Positions 1-8,295 of a stretch of DNA of 64,000 nucleotides are shown here, piece after piece. Each line of letters starts with the position of its first letter. Positions within the stretch are counted from its first letter, which is position 1. The position numbers and the translations under genes are program-made. This DNA is from Microbacterium testaceum (GTDB lineage: Bacteria > Actinomycetota > Actinomycetes > Actinomycetales > Microbacteriaceae). Below the pieces are notes generated by a model. That model was given only the letters and a program-made list of their open reading frames with translations. It was not told the origin of the DNA and searched no databases. The stretch is taken from positions 1-64,000 of the forward strand of contig NZ_LDRT01000005.1 of NCBI RefSeq assembly GCF_001476655.1, written 5' to 3'.

Positions 1-65
1 CCGTCAGATTCCTCCCCGACGACCCACCCCCACCCGAACCCGAACCCGACCACGCGCCGTTCTGA
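1..65 (+). CDS. C-terminal end of an unidentified protein (partial)
   Basis: In the frame beginning at base 3 the first 20 codons are open and end in TGA at 63-65. They read as a Pro/Glu/Asp-rich tail (RFLPDDPPPPEPEPDHAPF). Such tails are common on DUF222/HNH-type actinobacterial proteins, but too little is present to name a family. It could also be chance reading of a GC-rich stretch. The 5' part lies outside the window. Confidence 0.3.
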   Translation, partial: VRFLPDDPPPPEPEPDHAPF

Positions 66-78
66 ACCGCCACCTGGA

Positions 79-425
79 GGGTCAGGCCTGCCTCCTGCCG
101 GTCAGGTTTTTCACCTGCGGGTCAGGTCTGCCATCTGGCGGATTGGGTTCACCGCCTGCGGGTCACGTCTGCAACCGGGGCGTCAGGTCTTCCACCGGGG
201 ATCCGGTCTTCCACCGAGGCGTCAGGTCTGCCACCTGGCGGATCGCGTTCTCCACCGGGGGTCAGGTCTGCCACCGGGGGTCAGGTCTGGCACCGGGGGT
301 CAGGTCTGCCCCCGGGATCCGGTCTTCCACCGGGGCGTCCGGTCTTTCCACCCGGGGTCGGGTCTGCCACCTACGGGGCAGGCCTGCCGCGCGGCGGCCG
401 GGTCTGCCGCGCGACGGCCGGGCTC
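79..425. repeat. Block of degenerate ~20-bp tandem repeats
   Basis: About 16-18 imperfect copies of a 19-21-bp unit close to GTCAGGTCTGCCACCGGGG follow each other. Variants include GTCAGGTCTTCCACCG, GTCCGGTCTTTCCACC and, at the right end, GGCCGGGTCTGCCGCGC. Two copies carry the insertion TGGCGGAT. Reading frames through the block exist on both strands but are arginine/glycine-rich artefacts. Bases 426-578, between the block and the peptidase stop, hold nothing I recognise. Confidence 0.8.
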
Positions 426-578
426 CGCTCGCACACCCGTTCGGACGGGCAGTGGAACATCGATGCGAAATGGCCGGGCACACACCCCCGTCCTCCGGTG
501 GCTCGTTCCGGCGAACCGCGCGGACGGTGTGTCGCCGCGCGCGGCGCCCTGTCGGGCTGCGCCTCGGGGATGGAGGCC

Positions 579-2630
579 TCAGTCCGCGAGACCCCGGCGC
601 TCGAGCAACGGCTGGATCTCGGCATCCCGACCCCGGAAGTCGCGGTACGCGGCGAGCGGATCGGCCGAGCCACCCACGCCCAGCAGCCGCGAGCGGAAGC
701 GGTCGCCGTTCTCGCGGGTGAGTCCGCCGTTCTCGCGGAACCACTCCACCGTGTCGGCGTCGAGCACCTCACTCCAGATGTACGAGTAGTACCCGGCGCT
801 GTAGCCGCCCGAGAAGACGTGGGCGAAGTACGTCGAGGAGTAACGGGTCGGGACCGCCGGGTTGTCCAGCCCGATGTCGGCGAGCGCCCTCGCTTCGAAC
901 TCCGCGACGTCGATATCGGCGGCGGCCTCGTCGACCGAGAGGCCGTGCCACGCCTGATCGATCCAGGATGCCGCGAGATACTCGCTCGTGGCGAAGCCCT
1001 GGTTGAACGCCTCCGACGCGTGCAAGCGCTCGACGACGGCGGCGGGGAGGGGCTCGTCGGTGTCGATGTGGCGCGCGTAGTTCGTGAGGATCTCGGGCCA
1101 GAGGATCCACATCTCGTTCACCTGGCTCGGAAACTCGACGAAATCACGGTGCACGGCGGTGCCGGCGAAATGCGGATAGGTGACGGTGGCGAAGAGGCCG
1201 TGCAGAGCGTGCCCGAACTCGTGGAACAGGGTCGTGACCTCATCGAGCGTCAGCAGCGTGGGCGTCCCCGGGGCGGGCTTGTTCACGTTGAGGTTGTTCA
1301 CCACCACCGGCGCGGTGCCGCGCAGGGCGGACTGCGTGACGATCGAGTTCATCCACGCGCCCCCGCGCTTGGTGTCGCGCGTGTAGAGGTCGAGCAGGAA
1401 GAGACCGAGCTCGCTGCCATCGGCGTTGTGCACCTCGAACACGCGCACGTCGGGGTGGTAGCCCTGCAGATCGTGCCGTTCGGCGATCGTCACGCCGTAA
1501 AGCTGCTCGGCGGCGAAGAAGACGCCGTCGCGCAGCACGCGTTCCGCCTCGAACCAGGGGCGCAGCGCCGCACGATCGAGGTCGTACTCGGCAGCCCGCA
1601 CCTTCTCGGTGTAGAACGCCCAGTCGCGAGCGTCGATCCGGATGCCGTCGGCCTCAGCGAGGCGCTGAAGTGCCTCCTGCTCGGACAGGGCGTTCTGCGC
1701 GGCGGGTGTCGCGAGACGTCGGAGGAGGTCGCGGGCGGCTTCGGGGGAGCCGGCCGTCTGGTCGGCCAGAATCGCGGCGGCGTGGGACGGGTATCCCAGG
1801 AGAGCGGCGCGTTCGGCGCGCAGGCGGACGATCTCGCGCAGGACTGACCGGTTGTCGTGCGCGTTGCCACGAGTACCGCGCGAACGCGACGCCTCGAGCA
1901 GACGCCGCCTGCTCTCGCGATTCGTGAGCGACGCAAGGAAAGGATGCCCCGTGTAGAGCGTGAGGGTGACGACGTAGCGACCGTCGAGCCCGCGCGCAGT
2001 CCCCGCCTGTGCGGCGGCCGAAAGTTCGCCGTCGCTCAGTCCGTCGAGCTCGGCCACGTCGTCGAACACGACCGCGAGATCGTTCGTGTCGGCGAGAAGG
2101 TTCTTCTCGAAAGTCGTCGTCAGCACCGACAGGCGCTGGTTGAGATCGGTCAGATGCTTCTTCGCGTCGTCGTCGAGACCGGCGCCCGCCAGCGACATCT
2201 CGCGGTGGTGGCGTGCGACGAGGTAGCGGCTCTCAGCATCCAGGTCGAGGTCGTCGAGTTGCGCGTGGACGGCGGCGATCCGGTCGAACAAAGCGGAGTC
2301 GAGCTGAATGGCGTCGCTGTGCGCCGCCATGAGAGGTGCGAGCTCCTCCTCGATCGCCTGGATCTCCGCGGTGCCGTCGGCCGAGGTCACGGTGTAGAAG
2401 GTGCGGGCGACGCGGTCGAGCAGCTCGCCGCTGCGCTCGAGCGCCACGAGCGTGTTCTCGAAGGTCGGCTCGTCCGTCTGCGCGGTGATGGCGTCCACCT
2501 CGGCCCGGTGCGCGGCGAATGCCGCGTGGAACGCGGGCAGGTAATGCTCCGGACGAATGCTCCCGTACGGGGGCAGGTCGTAGGGGAGAGCGGGCGGTGA
2601 GAGGAGGGGATTGGTCACGGCATCCGTCAT
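579..2630 (-). CDS. M3 family metallopeptidase (oligopeptidase A / Dcp type)
   Basis: A 683-residue zinc metallopeptidase of the thimet oligopeptidase family, which cleaves short peptides in the cytoplasm. The zinc motif HEFGHALHG lies at about residues 470-478, in the C-terminal half as in the family, and the length matches bacterial Dcp/OpdA (about 680). The start is ATG at 2630, with a -10-like TACGCT ending 6 nt before it, so the mRNA is probably leaderless. It is divergent from the ArsR-type regulator at 2712. The left regulator palindrome (2663-2682) would cover this gene's -35 region, so the regulator may also control it. Whether it is a dipeptidyl carboxypeptidase or an endo-oligopeptidase cannot be told from sequence. 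Confidence 0.93.
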   Translation of the reverse strand: MTDAVTNPLLSPPALPYDLPPYGSIRPEHYLPAFHAAFAAHRAEVDAITAQTDEPTFENTLVALERSGELLDRVARTFYTVTSADGTAEIQAIEEELAPLMAAHSDAIQLDSALFDRIAAVHAQLDDLDLDAESRYLVARHHREMSLAGAGLDDDAKKHLTDLNQRLSVLTTTFEKNLLADTNDLAVVFDDVAELDGLSDGELSAAAQAGTARGLDGRYVVTLTLYTGHPFLASLTNRESRRRLLEASRSRGTRGNAHDNRSVLREIVRLRAERAALLGYPSHAAAILADQTAGSPEAARDLLRRLATPAAQNALSEQEALQRLAEADGIRIDARDWAFYTEKVRAAEYDLDRAALRPWFEAERVLRDGVFFAAEQLYGVTIAERHDLQGYHPDVRVFEVHNADGSELGLFLLDLYTRDTKRGGAWMNSIVTQSALRGTAPVVVNNLNVNKPAPGTPTLLTLDEVTTLFHEFGHALHGLFATVTYPHFAGTAVHRDFVEFPSQVNEMWILWPEILTNYARHIDTDEPLPAAVVERLHASEAFNQGFATSEYLAASWIDQAWHGLSVDEAAADIDVAEFEARALADIGLDNPAVPTRYSSTYFAHVFSGGYSAGYYSYIWSEVLDADTVEWFRENGGLTRENGDRFRSRLLGVGGSADPLAAYRDFRGRDAEIQPLLERRGLAD

Positions 2631-2636
2631 TCATCC

Positions 2637-2711
2637 AGCGTAGCCATCCGCTTCGACACGCGATGCAAAGAATCGTTTGCATTCTTTACATTGCAAAGAT
2701 ATATTTGCATC
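2637..2711. promoter_or_regulatory. Divergent promoter with two TGCAAA-N6-TTTGCA operators
   Basis: Two palindromes lie here. ATGCAAA-GAATCG-TTTGCAT is at 2663-2682, and TGCAAA-GATATA-TTTGCA is at 2692-2709. Their centres are 28 bp apart. On the plus strand TTGCAT (2677-2682), a 17-bp spacer and TATATT (2700-2705) form a good sigma70-type promoter 6 nt before ATG 2712. The left palindrome covers its -35 and the right covers its -10. On the minus strand TACGCT (2642-2637) is the likely -10 of the peptidase gene. The layout indicates autorepression by the adjacent regulator and possible co-control of the peptidase. Confidence 0.85.
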
Positions 2712-3302
2712 ATGACGGAACAGGATCCCCGGGAACGCGTCCTCGACGCGGGCGCACTCCGCGCCCTCGCACACCCACTGCGCGTTCGGCTTTTCGACCT
2801 GCTCAGCCAGTACGGCGCTCAGACGGCCAGCGGCCTCGCGGCCCTGACGGGGGAGTCGACGGGAGCCACGAGCTACCACCTCCGCACCCTCGCCCGACAC
2901 GATCTGATTCGCGAGGTCGAGGGACGCGGGACGGCGCGCGAACGCTGGTGGGAGCGCCCCAGGGGAGCGGTCGCGCTGTCGAATCCCGAGCTCGCCGAGA
3001 CGCCCGCCGGCCGCGCCGTTCAGGAGGCGGTCGCGAGCGAGACGCTGACACTGCGTCAGGAGCAGCTCATGCGATTCGTGCGCGACGGATGGGAGGAGAC
3101 TCCCGAGTGGCGCGAAGCCACCCTCATCTCGACCGCCAGCGCGCGCTTGACCGCCGCCCAGATGGCCGAGCTCAGCGCTCGGCTTCGGGCCGTCATCAAC
3201 GAGACGGTCGCCCAGCACCGCCACCAGACCGGGGACGACGTGCGCGTGGTGTCGATGCGCGCCGACGTCTTCCCCCTGCCCACCCGAGGAGCCTCATCAT
3301 GA
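2712..3302 (+). CDS. ArsR-family winged-helix transcriptional regulator
   Basis: A 196-residue DNA-binding protein. The N-terminal half (about residues 8-85) is an ArsR/HTH_20-type winged helix: leucine-rich first helix (ALRALAHPLRVRLFDLLSQ), recognition helix near GESTGATSYHLRTLARHDLI, and a wing containing the charged GRGTARERWWERP. The C-terminal half is helical and resembles the tail of actinobacterial regulators of this class, with no metal-binding cysteines, so a metal sensor is unlikely. ATG 2712 is chosen over an in-frame TTG at 2691 because the promoter and operator overlap the latter. The stop overlaps the next small gene (ATGA). It probably represses its own promoter through the two upstream palindromes. 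Confidence 0.88.
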   Translation: MTEQDPRERVLDAGALRALAHPLRVRLFDLLSQYGAQTASGLAALTGESTGATSYHLRTLARHDLIREVEGRGTARERWWERPRGAVALSNPELAETPAGRAVQEAVASETLTLRQEQLMRFVRDGWEETPEWREATLISTASARLTAAQMAELSARLRAVINETVAQHRHQTGDDVRVVSMRADVFPLPTRGASS

Positions 3303-3523
3303 GCACGCTGACCGCACCGCTCAGCACGACCGCACCACGCGCACTCGCGCCCACCGCTCTCGATCGAGCACTGCTCGTCCTCTCGCGCGTGCTCGCGCGG
3401 ACCGCTGAATCACGCATGCAACGGCGAGCGACGCGCCGCCTCGACGACGAGGTCCGTCGAGTCGCCCGCGAGCGCGGGCGGTCAGCGATGGCCGACGCCG
3501 AGTTCGCTCTGCGGGTGCGGTGA
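3299..3523 (+). CDS. Small basic protein, translationally coupled to the regulator
   Basis: A 74-residue protein starting at the ATG that overlaps the regulator stop (ATGA). The first 20 residues are Thr/Ala/Pro-rich. The remainder is Arg-rich and predicted helical (RMQRRATRRLDDEVRRVARER). It has no membrane segment or known motif. Short arginine-rich proteins like this often follow regulators in Microbacteriaceae, but I cannot assign a role. The ATGA overlap and normal codon use support it being real. Confidence 0.6.
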   Translation: MSTLTAPLSTTAPRALAPTALDRALLVLSRVLARTAESRMQRRATRRLDDEVRRVARERGRSAMADAEFALRVR

Positions 3524-3570
3524 CGACACGCGGGTCTACCCCCGCCGCCGTCAGCGGCCCGGGCTGTCGC

Positions 3571-3819
3571 TCAGGCGAACTCGTCGCCCTCGTCGTAGCG
3601 CACGACGACCTCGCCGGTGGCATCCTGCGTCACGACGACGCCGGTGTCGAGTTCGGCGACCGGGCGACCCTCGAGGAAGGTCAGGGTCCACCGCGGGGCG
3701 GGGGCGCTGAGCCCGTCGGGGTTGAGTGCCTCCTCGACCGCGGCGATCTGTGCGTGCAGCGCCTCGGGAACAGCTTTCGGCGGCTGCTCGCGGGCGGTCC
3801 AACGGGTTCCGAGCTGCAT
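3571..3819 (-). CDS. Conserved hypothetical protein downstream of valS
   Basis: An 82-residue soluble acidic protein. Its ATG overlaps the valS TGA by one base (3817-3821 reads cat/tca on the plus strand), so it is translationally coupled to valS. The N-terminal half is helical (PEALHAQIAAVEEALNP). The C-terminal half is a predicted beta meander containing RWTLTFLEGRPVAELD and VVVRYDEGDEFA. I know no function for it. The tight coupling suggests a conserved small neighbour of valS in this lineage. Confidence 0.7.
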   Translation of the reverse strand: MQLGTRWTAREQPPKAVPEALHAQIAAVEEALNPDGLSAPAPRWTLTFLEGRPVAELDTGVVVTQDATGEVVVRYDEGDEFA

Positions 3820-6389
3820 CAGTCCTCCTGGGGTGCGAACACGATGTCGGTGACGGTGGTGGCGTCGGCCTGGGCGAACGAGATCGCCTCGATCCGGCCG
3901 ACGGCGCGAAGGTCGCCCTCGGCCAGACGCAGGGCCTCGATGTGCGGGCCCGACACGGTCAACGACGTCACCCGCGTCTTCTGCGAGGCCTTGGCCTCGG
4001 TCTTGGCGCGACGGATGCCGATGAGTGCGGCGCTCACGGCCGTGAGCACGGCCGGGTCACCCTCGATGCCCAGCGGCTCGGGCCACGCGGCGGTGTGCAC
4101 GGAGCCCTCCTCGAACCACGACCACACCTCTTCGGACGCGAACGACAGCACGGGGGCGAACAGGCGCACCAGCGTCGACAGGGCCGTGCGCAGCGCGAGG
4201 GCCGCGGAGGCCTGGCCCACGTCGGTCTGGTCGTAGGCGCGCTCCTTGACGAGCTCGAGGTAGTCGTCGCAGAACGTCCAGAAGAACGACTCCGTGATCT
4301 CGAGCGCGCGAGCGTGGTCGTACGCCTCGAACGCGGCGGTCGCGTCGCGCACCACGGCATCCAGGGTCGCGAGCATCGACGCGTCGAGAGCGTGCGTGAC
4401 CTCGGCTCCCTCGGGCACCGGGAACGACAGCACGAACTTCGCCGCGTTCAGCAGCTTGATCGCGAGGCGCCGACCGATCTTCACCTGCGTGGGGTTCTGC
4501 GGGTCGAAGGCCGCGTCGGTGCCGAGGCGGCTCGACGCCGACCAGTACCGCACCGCGTCGGAGCCGTGCTGCTTCAGGATGTCGGCGGGCGTGACCACGT
4601 TGCCCTTCGACTTCGACATCTTCTTGCGGTCGGGGTCGACGATGAAGCCCGAGATCGCGGCATCCGACCAGGGGCTCCGGTCGTCCTCGAGGGCGCTGCG
4701 CAGCATCGTCGAGAAGAGCCACGTGCGGATGATGTCCTGACCCTGCGGGCGCAGATCGAACGGCGACACGAGGTTCCACAGTTCCTCGTCGCGCTGCCAG
4801 CCGCCGGCCAGTTGCGGGGTGAGCGACGACGTCGCCCACGTGTCGAGGATGTCGCGCTCCGGGTCGAAACCGCCGGGAACGCCCCGCTGATCCTCGGTGT
4901 AGCCCGGGGGCACGTCGGTGGTCGGGTCGACCGGGAGCGAAGCGAGGTCGGGCGTCAGCACGCGCGCGTAGTCCCGCTCGCCGTTCTCGTCGAGGCCGTA
5001 CCAGACCGGAATCGGCACACCGAAGAAGCGCTGGCGCGACACGAGCCAGTCGCCGGTGAGGCCGTTGGTCCAGTTCTCGAAGCGCACGCGCATGAAATCC
5101 GGATGCCACGACATCTCGCGACCGAGCGAGATCAGGCGCTCGCGCAGCTCGGCATCCCGTGCGCCGTTGCGGATGTACCACTGACGCGTCGACACGATCT
5201 CGAGCGGCCGGTCGCCCTTCTCGAAGAACTTCACGGGGTGCGTGAAGGGCTTGGGCGCGCCCTCCATGGCCCCGGACTCCTGCAGCAGCTCGACGATGCG
5301 CTTCTTGGCGCTGAACACGGTCTTGCCCGCGAGCTCGCCGTACGCCGCCTTCGCGGCATCCGTCGAGATCACCTCGGGGGCGTCGGCGACGATCCGACCG
5401 TCTTTGCCGATGATCGTGCGGTTGGGCAGGTCGAGCTCGCGCCACCAGATGATGTCGGTCACGTCGCCGAACGTGCAGATCATGGCGATGCCCGAGCCCT
5501 TGTCCTTCTGCGCGAGGGGGTGCGCGAGCACGGGCACCTCGACGTCGAACAGCGGGGTGCGCACGGTCGTGCCGAACAGCGGCTGGTAACGCTCGTCGTC
5601 GGGGTTTGCGACGAGCGCCACGCACGCCGGCAGCAGCTCGGGACGCGTGGTCTCGATGAACACCTCGCCCGAGCCGTCGCTCTTGGCGAAGCCCACGCGG
5701 TGGTACGCCGCGGGCTGGTCGCGGTCCTCGAGCTCGGCCTGAGCGATCGCGGAGCGGAAGTCCACGTCCCACAGCGTCGGCGCGAGCGCCTGGTACGCCT
5801 CGCCGCGCTCGATGTTGCGCAGGAACGCCAGCTGGCTCGTGCGGATCGAGTCGTCCGAGATCGTGCGATAGGTCTGGGTCCAGTCGACACTCAGGCCCAG
5901 CTCGCGGAACAGCTCCTCGAACTGCTTCTCGTCTTCGATCGTGAGCTGCTCGCACAGCTCGATGAAGTTGCGGCGGCTGATGGGCACCTGGTCGGCGGCC
6001 TTGCTGCTCTTGTTGTCGCCGCCCGCGAACGGCGGAGTGAAGTCGGCGTCGTACGGAAGCGAAGGGTCGCAGCGCACGCCGTAGTAGTTCTGCACGCGGC
6101 GCTCGGTGGGGAGGCCGTTGTCGTCCCAGCCCATCGGGTAGAACACGGTCTTACCGCGCATGCGCTCGAAGCGCACCTTCACGTCGGTGTGCGTGAACGA
6201 GAACACGTGGCCGATGTGCAGGCTTCCGGATGCCGTCGGCGGCGGCGTGTCGACCGAGTACACGCCCTGCCGGCCGGCCTCGGCCGCGCGGAGGCGGTCG
6301 AAGACGTAGGTGCCGCGCTCGCGCCACGCGGCATCCCATTTCTGCTCGAGGCCTTCCAGCGCGGGCTTGTCGGGAATGATGGCAGCCAT
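3819..6389 (-). CDS. valS: Valyl-tRNA synthetase
   Basis: Class I aminoacyl-tRNA synthetase charging tRNA-Val, 856 residues, normal for actinobacterial ValS. HIGH is at residues 58-61 (SLHIGHV) and KMSKSKGN at about residue 590. Between them lies the CP1 editing insertion, and the anticodon-binding helical domain follows. The open frame extends upstream to 6905, but ATG 6389 is the start because AGGAG sits 7 nt before it and the homologous N-terminus (PDKPALEGLEQKWDAAW) begins there. It is followed by an overlapping 82-residue gene. No T-box was seen upstream. Confidence 0.97.
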   Translation of the reverse strand: MAAIIPDKPALEGLEQKWDAAWRERGTYVFDRLRAAEAGRQGVYSVDTPPPTASGSLHIGHVFSFTHTDVKVRFERMRGKTVFYPMGWDDNGLPTERRVQNYYGVRCDPSLPYDADFTPPFAGGDNKSSKAADQVPISRRNFIELCEQLTIEDEKQFEELFRELGLSVDWTQTYRTISDDSIRTSQLAFLRNIERGEAYQALAPTLWDVDFRSAIAQAELEDRDQPAAYHRVGFAKSDGSGEVFIETTRPELLPACVALVANPDDERYQPLFGTTVRTPLFDVEVPVLAHPLAQKDKGSGIAMICTFGDVTDIIWWRELDLPNRTIIGKDGRIVADAPEVISTDAAKAAYGELAGKTVFSAKKRIVELLQESGAMEGAPKPFTHPVKFFEKGDRPLEIVSTRQWYIRNGARDAELRERLISLGREMSWHPDFMRVRFENWTNGLTGDWLVSRQRFFGVPIPVWYGLDENGERDYARVLTPDLASLPVDPTTDVPPGYTEDQRGVPGGFDPERDILDTWATSSLTPQLAGGWQRDEELWNLVSPFDLRPQGQDIIRTWLFSTMLRSALEDDRSPWSDAAISGFIVDPDRKKMSKSKGNVVTPADILKQHGSDAVRYWSASSRLGTDAAFDPQNPTQVKIGRRLAIKLLNAAKFVLSFPVPEGAEVTHALDASMLATLDAVVRDATAAFEAYDHARALEITESFFWTFCDDYLELVKERAYDQTDVGQASAALALRTALSTLVRLFAPVLSFASEEVWSWFEEGSVHTAAWPEPLGIEGDPAVLTAVSAALIGIRRAKTEAKASQKTRVTSLTVSGPHIEALRLAEGDLRAVGRIEAISFAQADATTVTDIVFAPQED

Positions 6390-6652
6390 GGGGTACTCCT
6401 CGAGCGATATGGGCGGCACTGTGTGAGCGTGCCTGATGGGTTCGGCATCCAGGATACCGGGGGAGTCGGGCCCGAGCGTGCGCCGCGCAGATCCGGAGAC
6501 CGGCCGGAGATCCGGACCGATCCGCGCGATTCGTCCGGATCTGGCGACGATCTCCGGATCCGCGCACGGCACCGCCCCGCGCGACTTTCCGCACCCCGTC
6601 CAGGAACCCGGGTAGGCTGAAGGTTCCCCATCGAAAACTCCGAGGTTCTTCC
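6390..6652. other. Intergenic region with repeated TCCGGATC motifs and an ABC operon promoter
   Basis: Between the divergent valS and ABC-transporter genes, the stretch at about 6480-6560 repeats CCGGA/TCCGG words, including GATCCGGAGACCGGCCGG and CTCCGGATCCGCG. A similar cluster occurs at about 30490-30540. TAGGCT at 6613-6618 is a plausible -10 for the substrate-binding protein gene, giving a leader of about 28 nt. No reading frame here looks like a gene. Confidence 0.6.
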
Positions 6653-8266
6653 ATGCCTTCAGTGCGTACCCGCCGTCTCCTCGCCGCGGTCGCCGTCGCC
6701 GCGGTCGCCGCCCTGTCCCTGTCGTCGTGCGCGGGAACGAATCCCGCGGCGGATGGTGACGGCGAGCTCGTCTGGGCGATCGAGGGGGCCAACCTCTCGG
6801 CCGGGCACATGGATCCGCAGACGAGCCAGCTCGACGTGTCCGCGATGGTGCAGCGCGCCGTGCTCGACTCGCTCGTGTTCCAGGAGGCGGACGGCTCGTT
6901 CTCACCGTGGCTGGCGACCTCGTGGGACGTCGAGGACGGGGGCGCGACCTACGTCTTCCAGCTGCGCGACGACGTGACCTTCCACGACGGCACGCCCTTC
7001 GACGCCGCGGCGGTGAAGGCGAACTTCGATCGCATCTCCGATCCCGAGACGGCCTCGGCGCAGGCCGCTTCCATGCTCGGCGGCGAGCTGTACGCCGGCA
7101 CCGACGTCGTCGACGAGCACACCGTGCGTGTGCGCTTCTCGCAGCCCTACGCCCCCTTCCTCCAGGCGGCGAGCACGGCCTTGCTCGGCTTCTACTCGCC
7201 CGCGGTGCTGTCGTCGAAAGCCGACCAGCTCAAGGCCGGCGGTCCGGGCGTGAACGTCGGCACCGGCCCCTTCGAGCTCACCGAATACACGCCCGACCAG
7301 GACATCGTGTACACCCGCAACGACGACTACGCGTGGGGTCCCGACGGCGGCGGCAAGCCGGCGTTCAAGACGCTGCGCGTCGACATCCTCCCGGAGGCCT
7401 CGGTGCGCCTCGGCGCGCTCTCGAGCGGCCAGGCCGACGTCGTCACGAACCTCCCGCCGAACCTCGTGTCGCAGGTGCCGAGCGACGACACGGTCGAATC
7501 GATCGCCTACCCCGGTCTTCCCTACTCGCTCTTCCTCAACGAGAAGTACGGGGTCTTCGCCGACCAGAACGTGCGTCAGGCCTTCACCCGCGCGATCGAC
7601 GTCGATACGGCGGTACAGGAGATCTTCTTCGGTCAGTACCCCCGCGCCTGGAGCATCCTCGGCGCCACCACGCCCGGCTACGATGCGAGCCTCGAGAACG
7701 CCTGGCCTTTCGATCCGACCGAGGCGAACGCTCTGCTCGACGCGGCCGGCTGGACGGGACGGGATGCCGACGGCATCCGCACCAAGGACGGTCAGCGTCT
7801 CTCCGCCCGATGGATCGCCTGGACCCCGGTACCCGATGACCGTGCAGCGCTCGCGAACGCGATCCAGAGCGATCTGAAGGCGGTCGGTTTCGACCTGCAG
7901 CGTGAGGTGCTCGAACCCGGCGCCTACAACGAGCAGTACGGTCCGAAGACCTTCGACGTGACCGACTGGGGCTTCTCGGGCGTCGACCCCGACCTGCTGC
8001 GCAGCCACCTGGCCACCGACGGGTTCCAGAACGCCTCCCAGGTCAGCGACCCCGCCCTCGACGCCCTGCTCGAAAAGGGTGCGTCGACCACGGACCAGGC
8101 TGCCCGGGGCGCCGTCTACGCCCAGATTCAGCAGTGGAACCTCACCCACGCCGCGATCGTGCCGCTCTACAGCCCGACATTGATCAGCGCGGTGACCCCA
8201 AAGGTGTCCGGCCTCACGTTCGACCTCTACGGTCGTCCGCTGTTCGCGACCGCCTCCGTCGGCTGA
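6653..8266 (+). CDS. ABC transporter substrate-binding lipoprotein (peptide/nickel family)
   Basis: A 537-residue extracellular solute receptor of family 5 (SBP_bac_5: dipeptide, oligopeptide, nickel or sugar-oligomer binders). The N-terminus is a lipoprotein signal: RTRR, a hydrophobic Ala/Val core, and the lipobox LSSC with Cys at about residue 27. It would be lipid-anchored outside the membrane. The mature part has the family hallmark FHDGTPFDAAAVKANFDRI and a C-terminal lobe ending in LTFDLYGRPLF. It is the first gene of a compact operon with two permeases and a double ATPase. The substrate cannot be read from sequence; a peptide is the default guess. Confidence 0.92.
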   Translation: MPSVRTRRLLAAVAVAAVAALSLSSCAGTNPAADGDGELVWAIEGANLSAGHMDPQTSQLDVSAMVQRAVLDSLVFQEADGSFSPWLATSWDVEDGGATYVFQLRDDVTFHDGTPFDAAAVKANFDRISDPETASAQAASMLGGELYAGTDVVDEHTVRVRFSQPYAPFLQAASTALLGFYSPAVLSSKADQLKAGGPGVNVGTGPFELTEYTPDQDIVYTRNDDYAWGPDGGGKPAFKTLRVDILPEASVRLGALSSGQADVVTNLPPNLVSQVPSDDTVESIAYPGLPYSLFLNEKYGVFADQNVRQAFTRAIDVDTAVQEIFFGQYPRAWSILGATTPGYDASLENAWPFDPTEANALLDAAGWTGRDADGIRTKDGQRLSARWIAWTPVPDDRAALANAIQSDLKAVGFDLQREVLEPGAYNEQYGPKTFDVTDWGFSGVDPDLLRSHLATDGFQNASQVSDPALDALLEKGASTTDQAARGAVYAQIQQWNLTHAAIVPLYSPTLISAVTPKVSGLTFDLYGRPLFATASVG

Positions 8267-8295
8267 GCCCGCCGGGTTCCCCGCACATTCCTCGG

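Noticed and set aside
79-425. Repeat block as a CRISPR array
   Set aside because: The units are adjacent, diverged and without unique spacers of regular length, and no cas gene is near.
2691-2711. TTG at 2691 as start of the ArsR-type regulator
   Set aside because: It lies between the -35 and -10 and inside the right operator. ATG 2712 sits exactly 6 nt after the -10.
3726-6620. Long plus-strand open frame (964 codons) opposite valS
   Set aside because: It is the antisense shadow of valS. The product is Arg/His/Gly-rich with no domain, and valS has full motifs on the other strand. GC-rich codon bias keeps stop codons out of the opposite frame.
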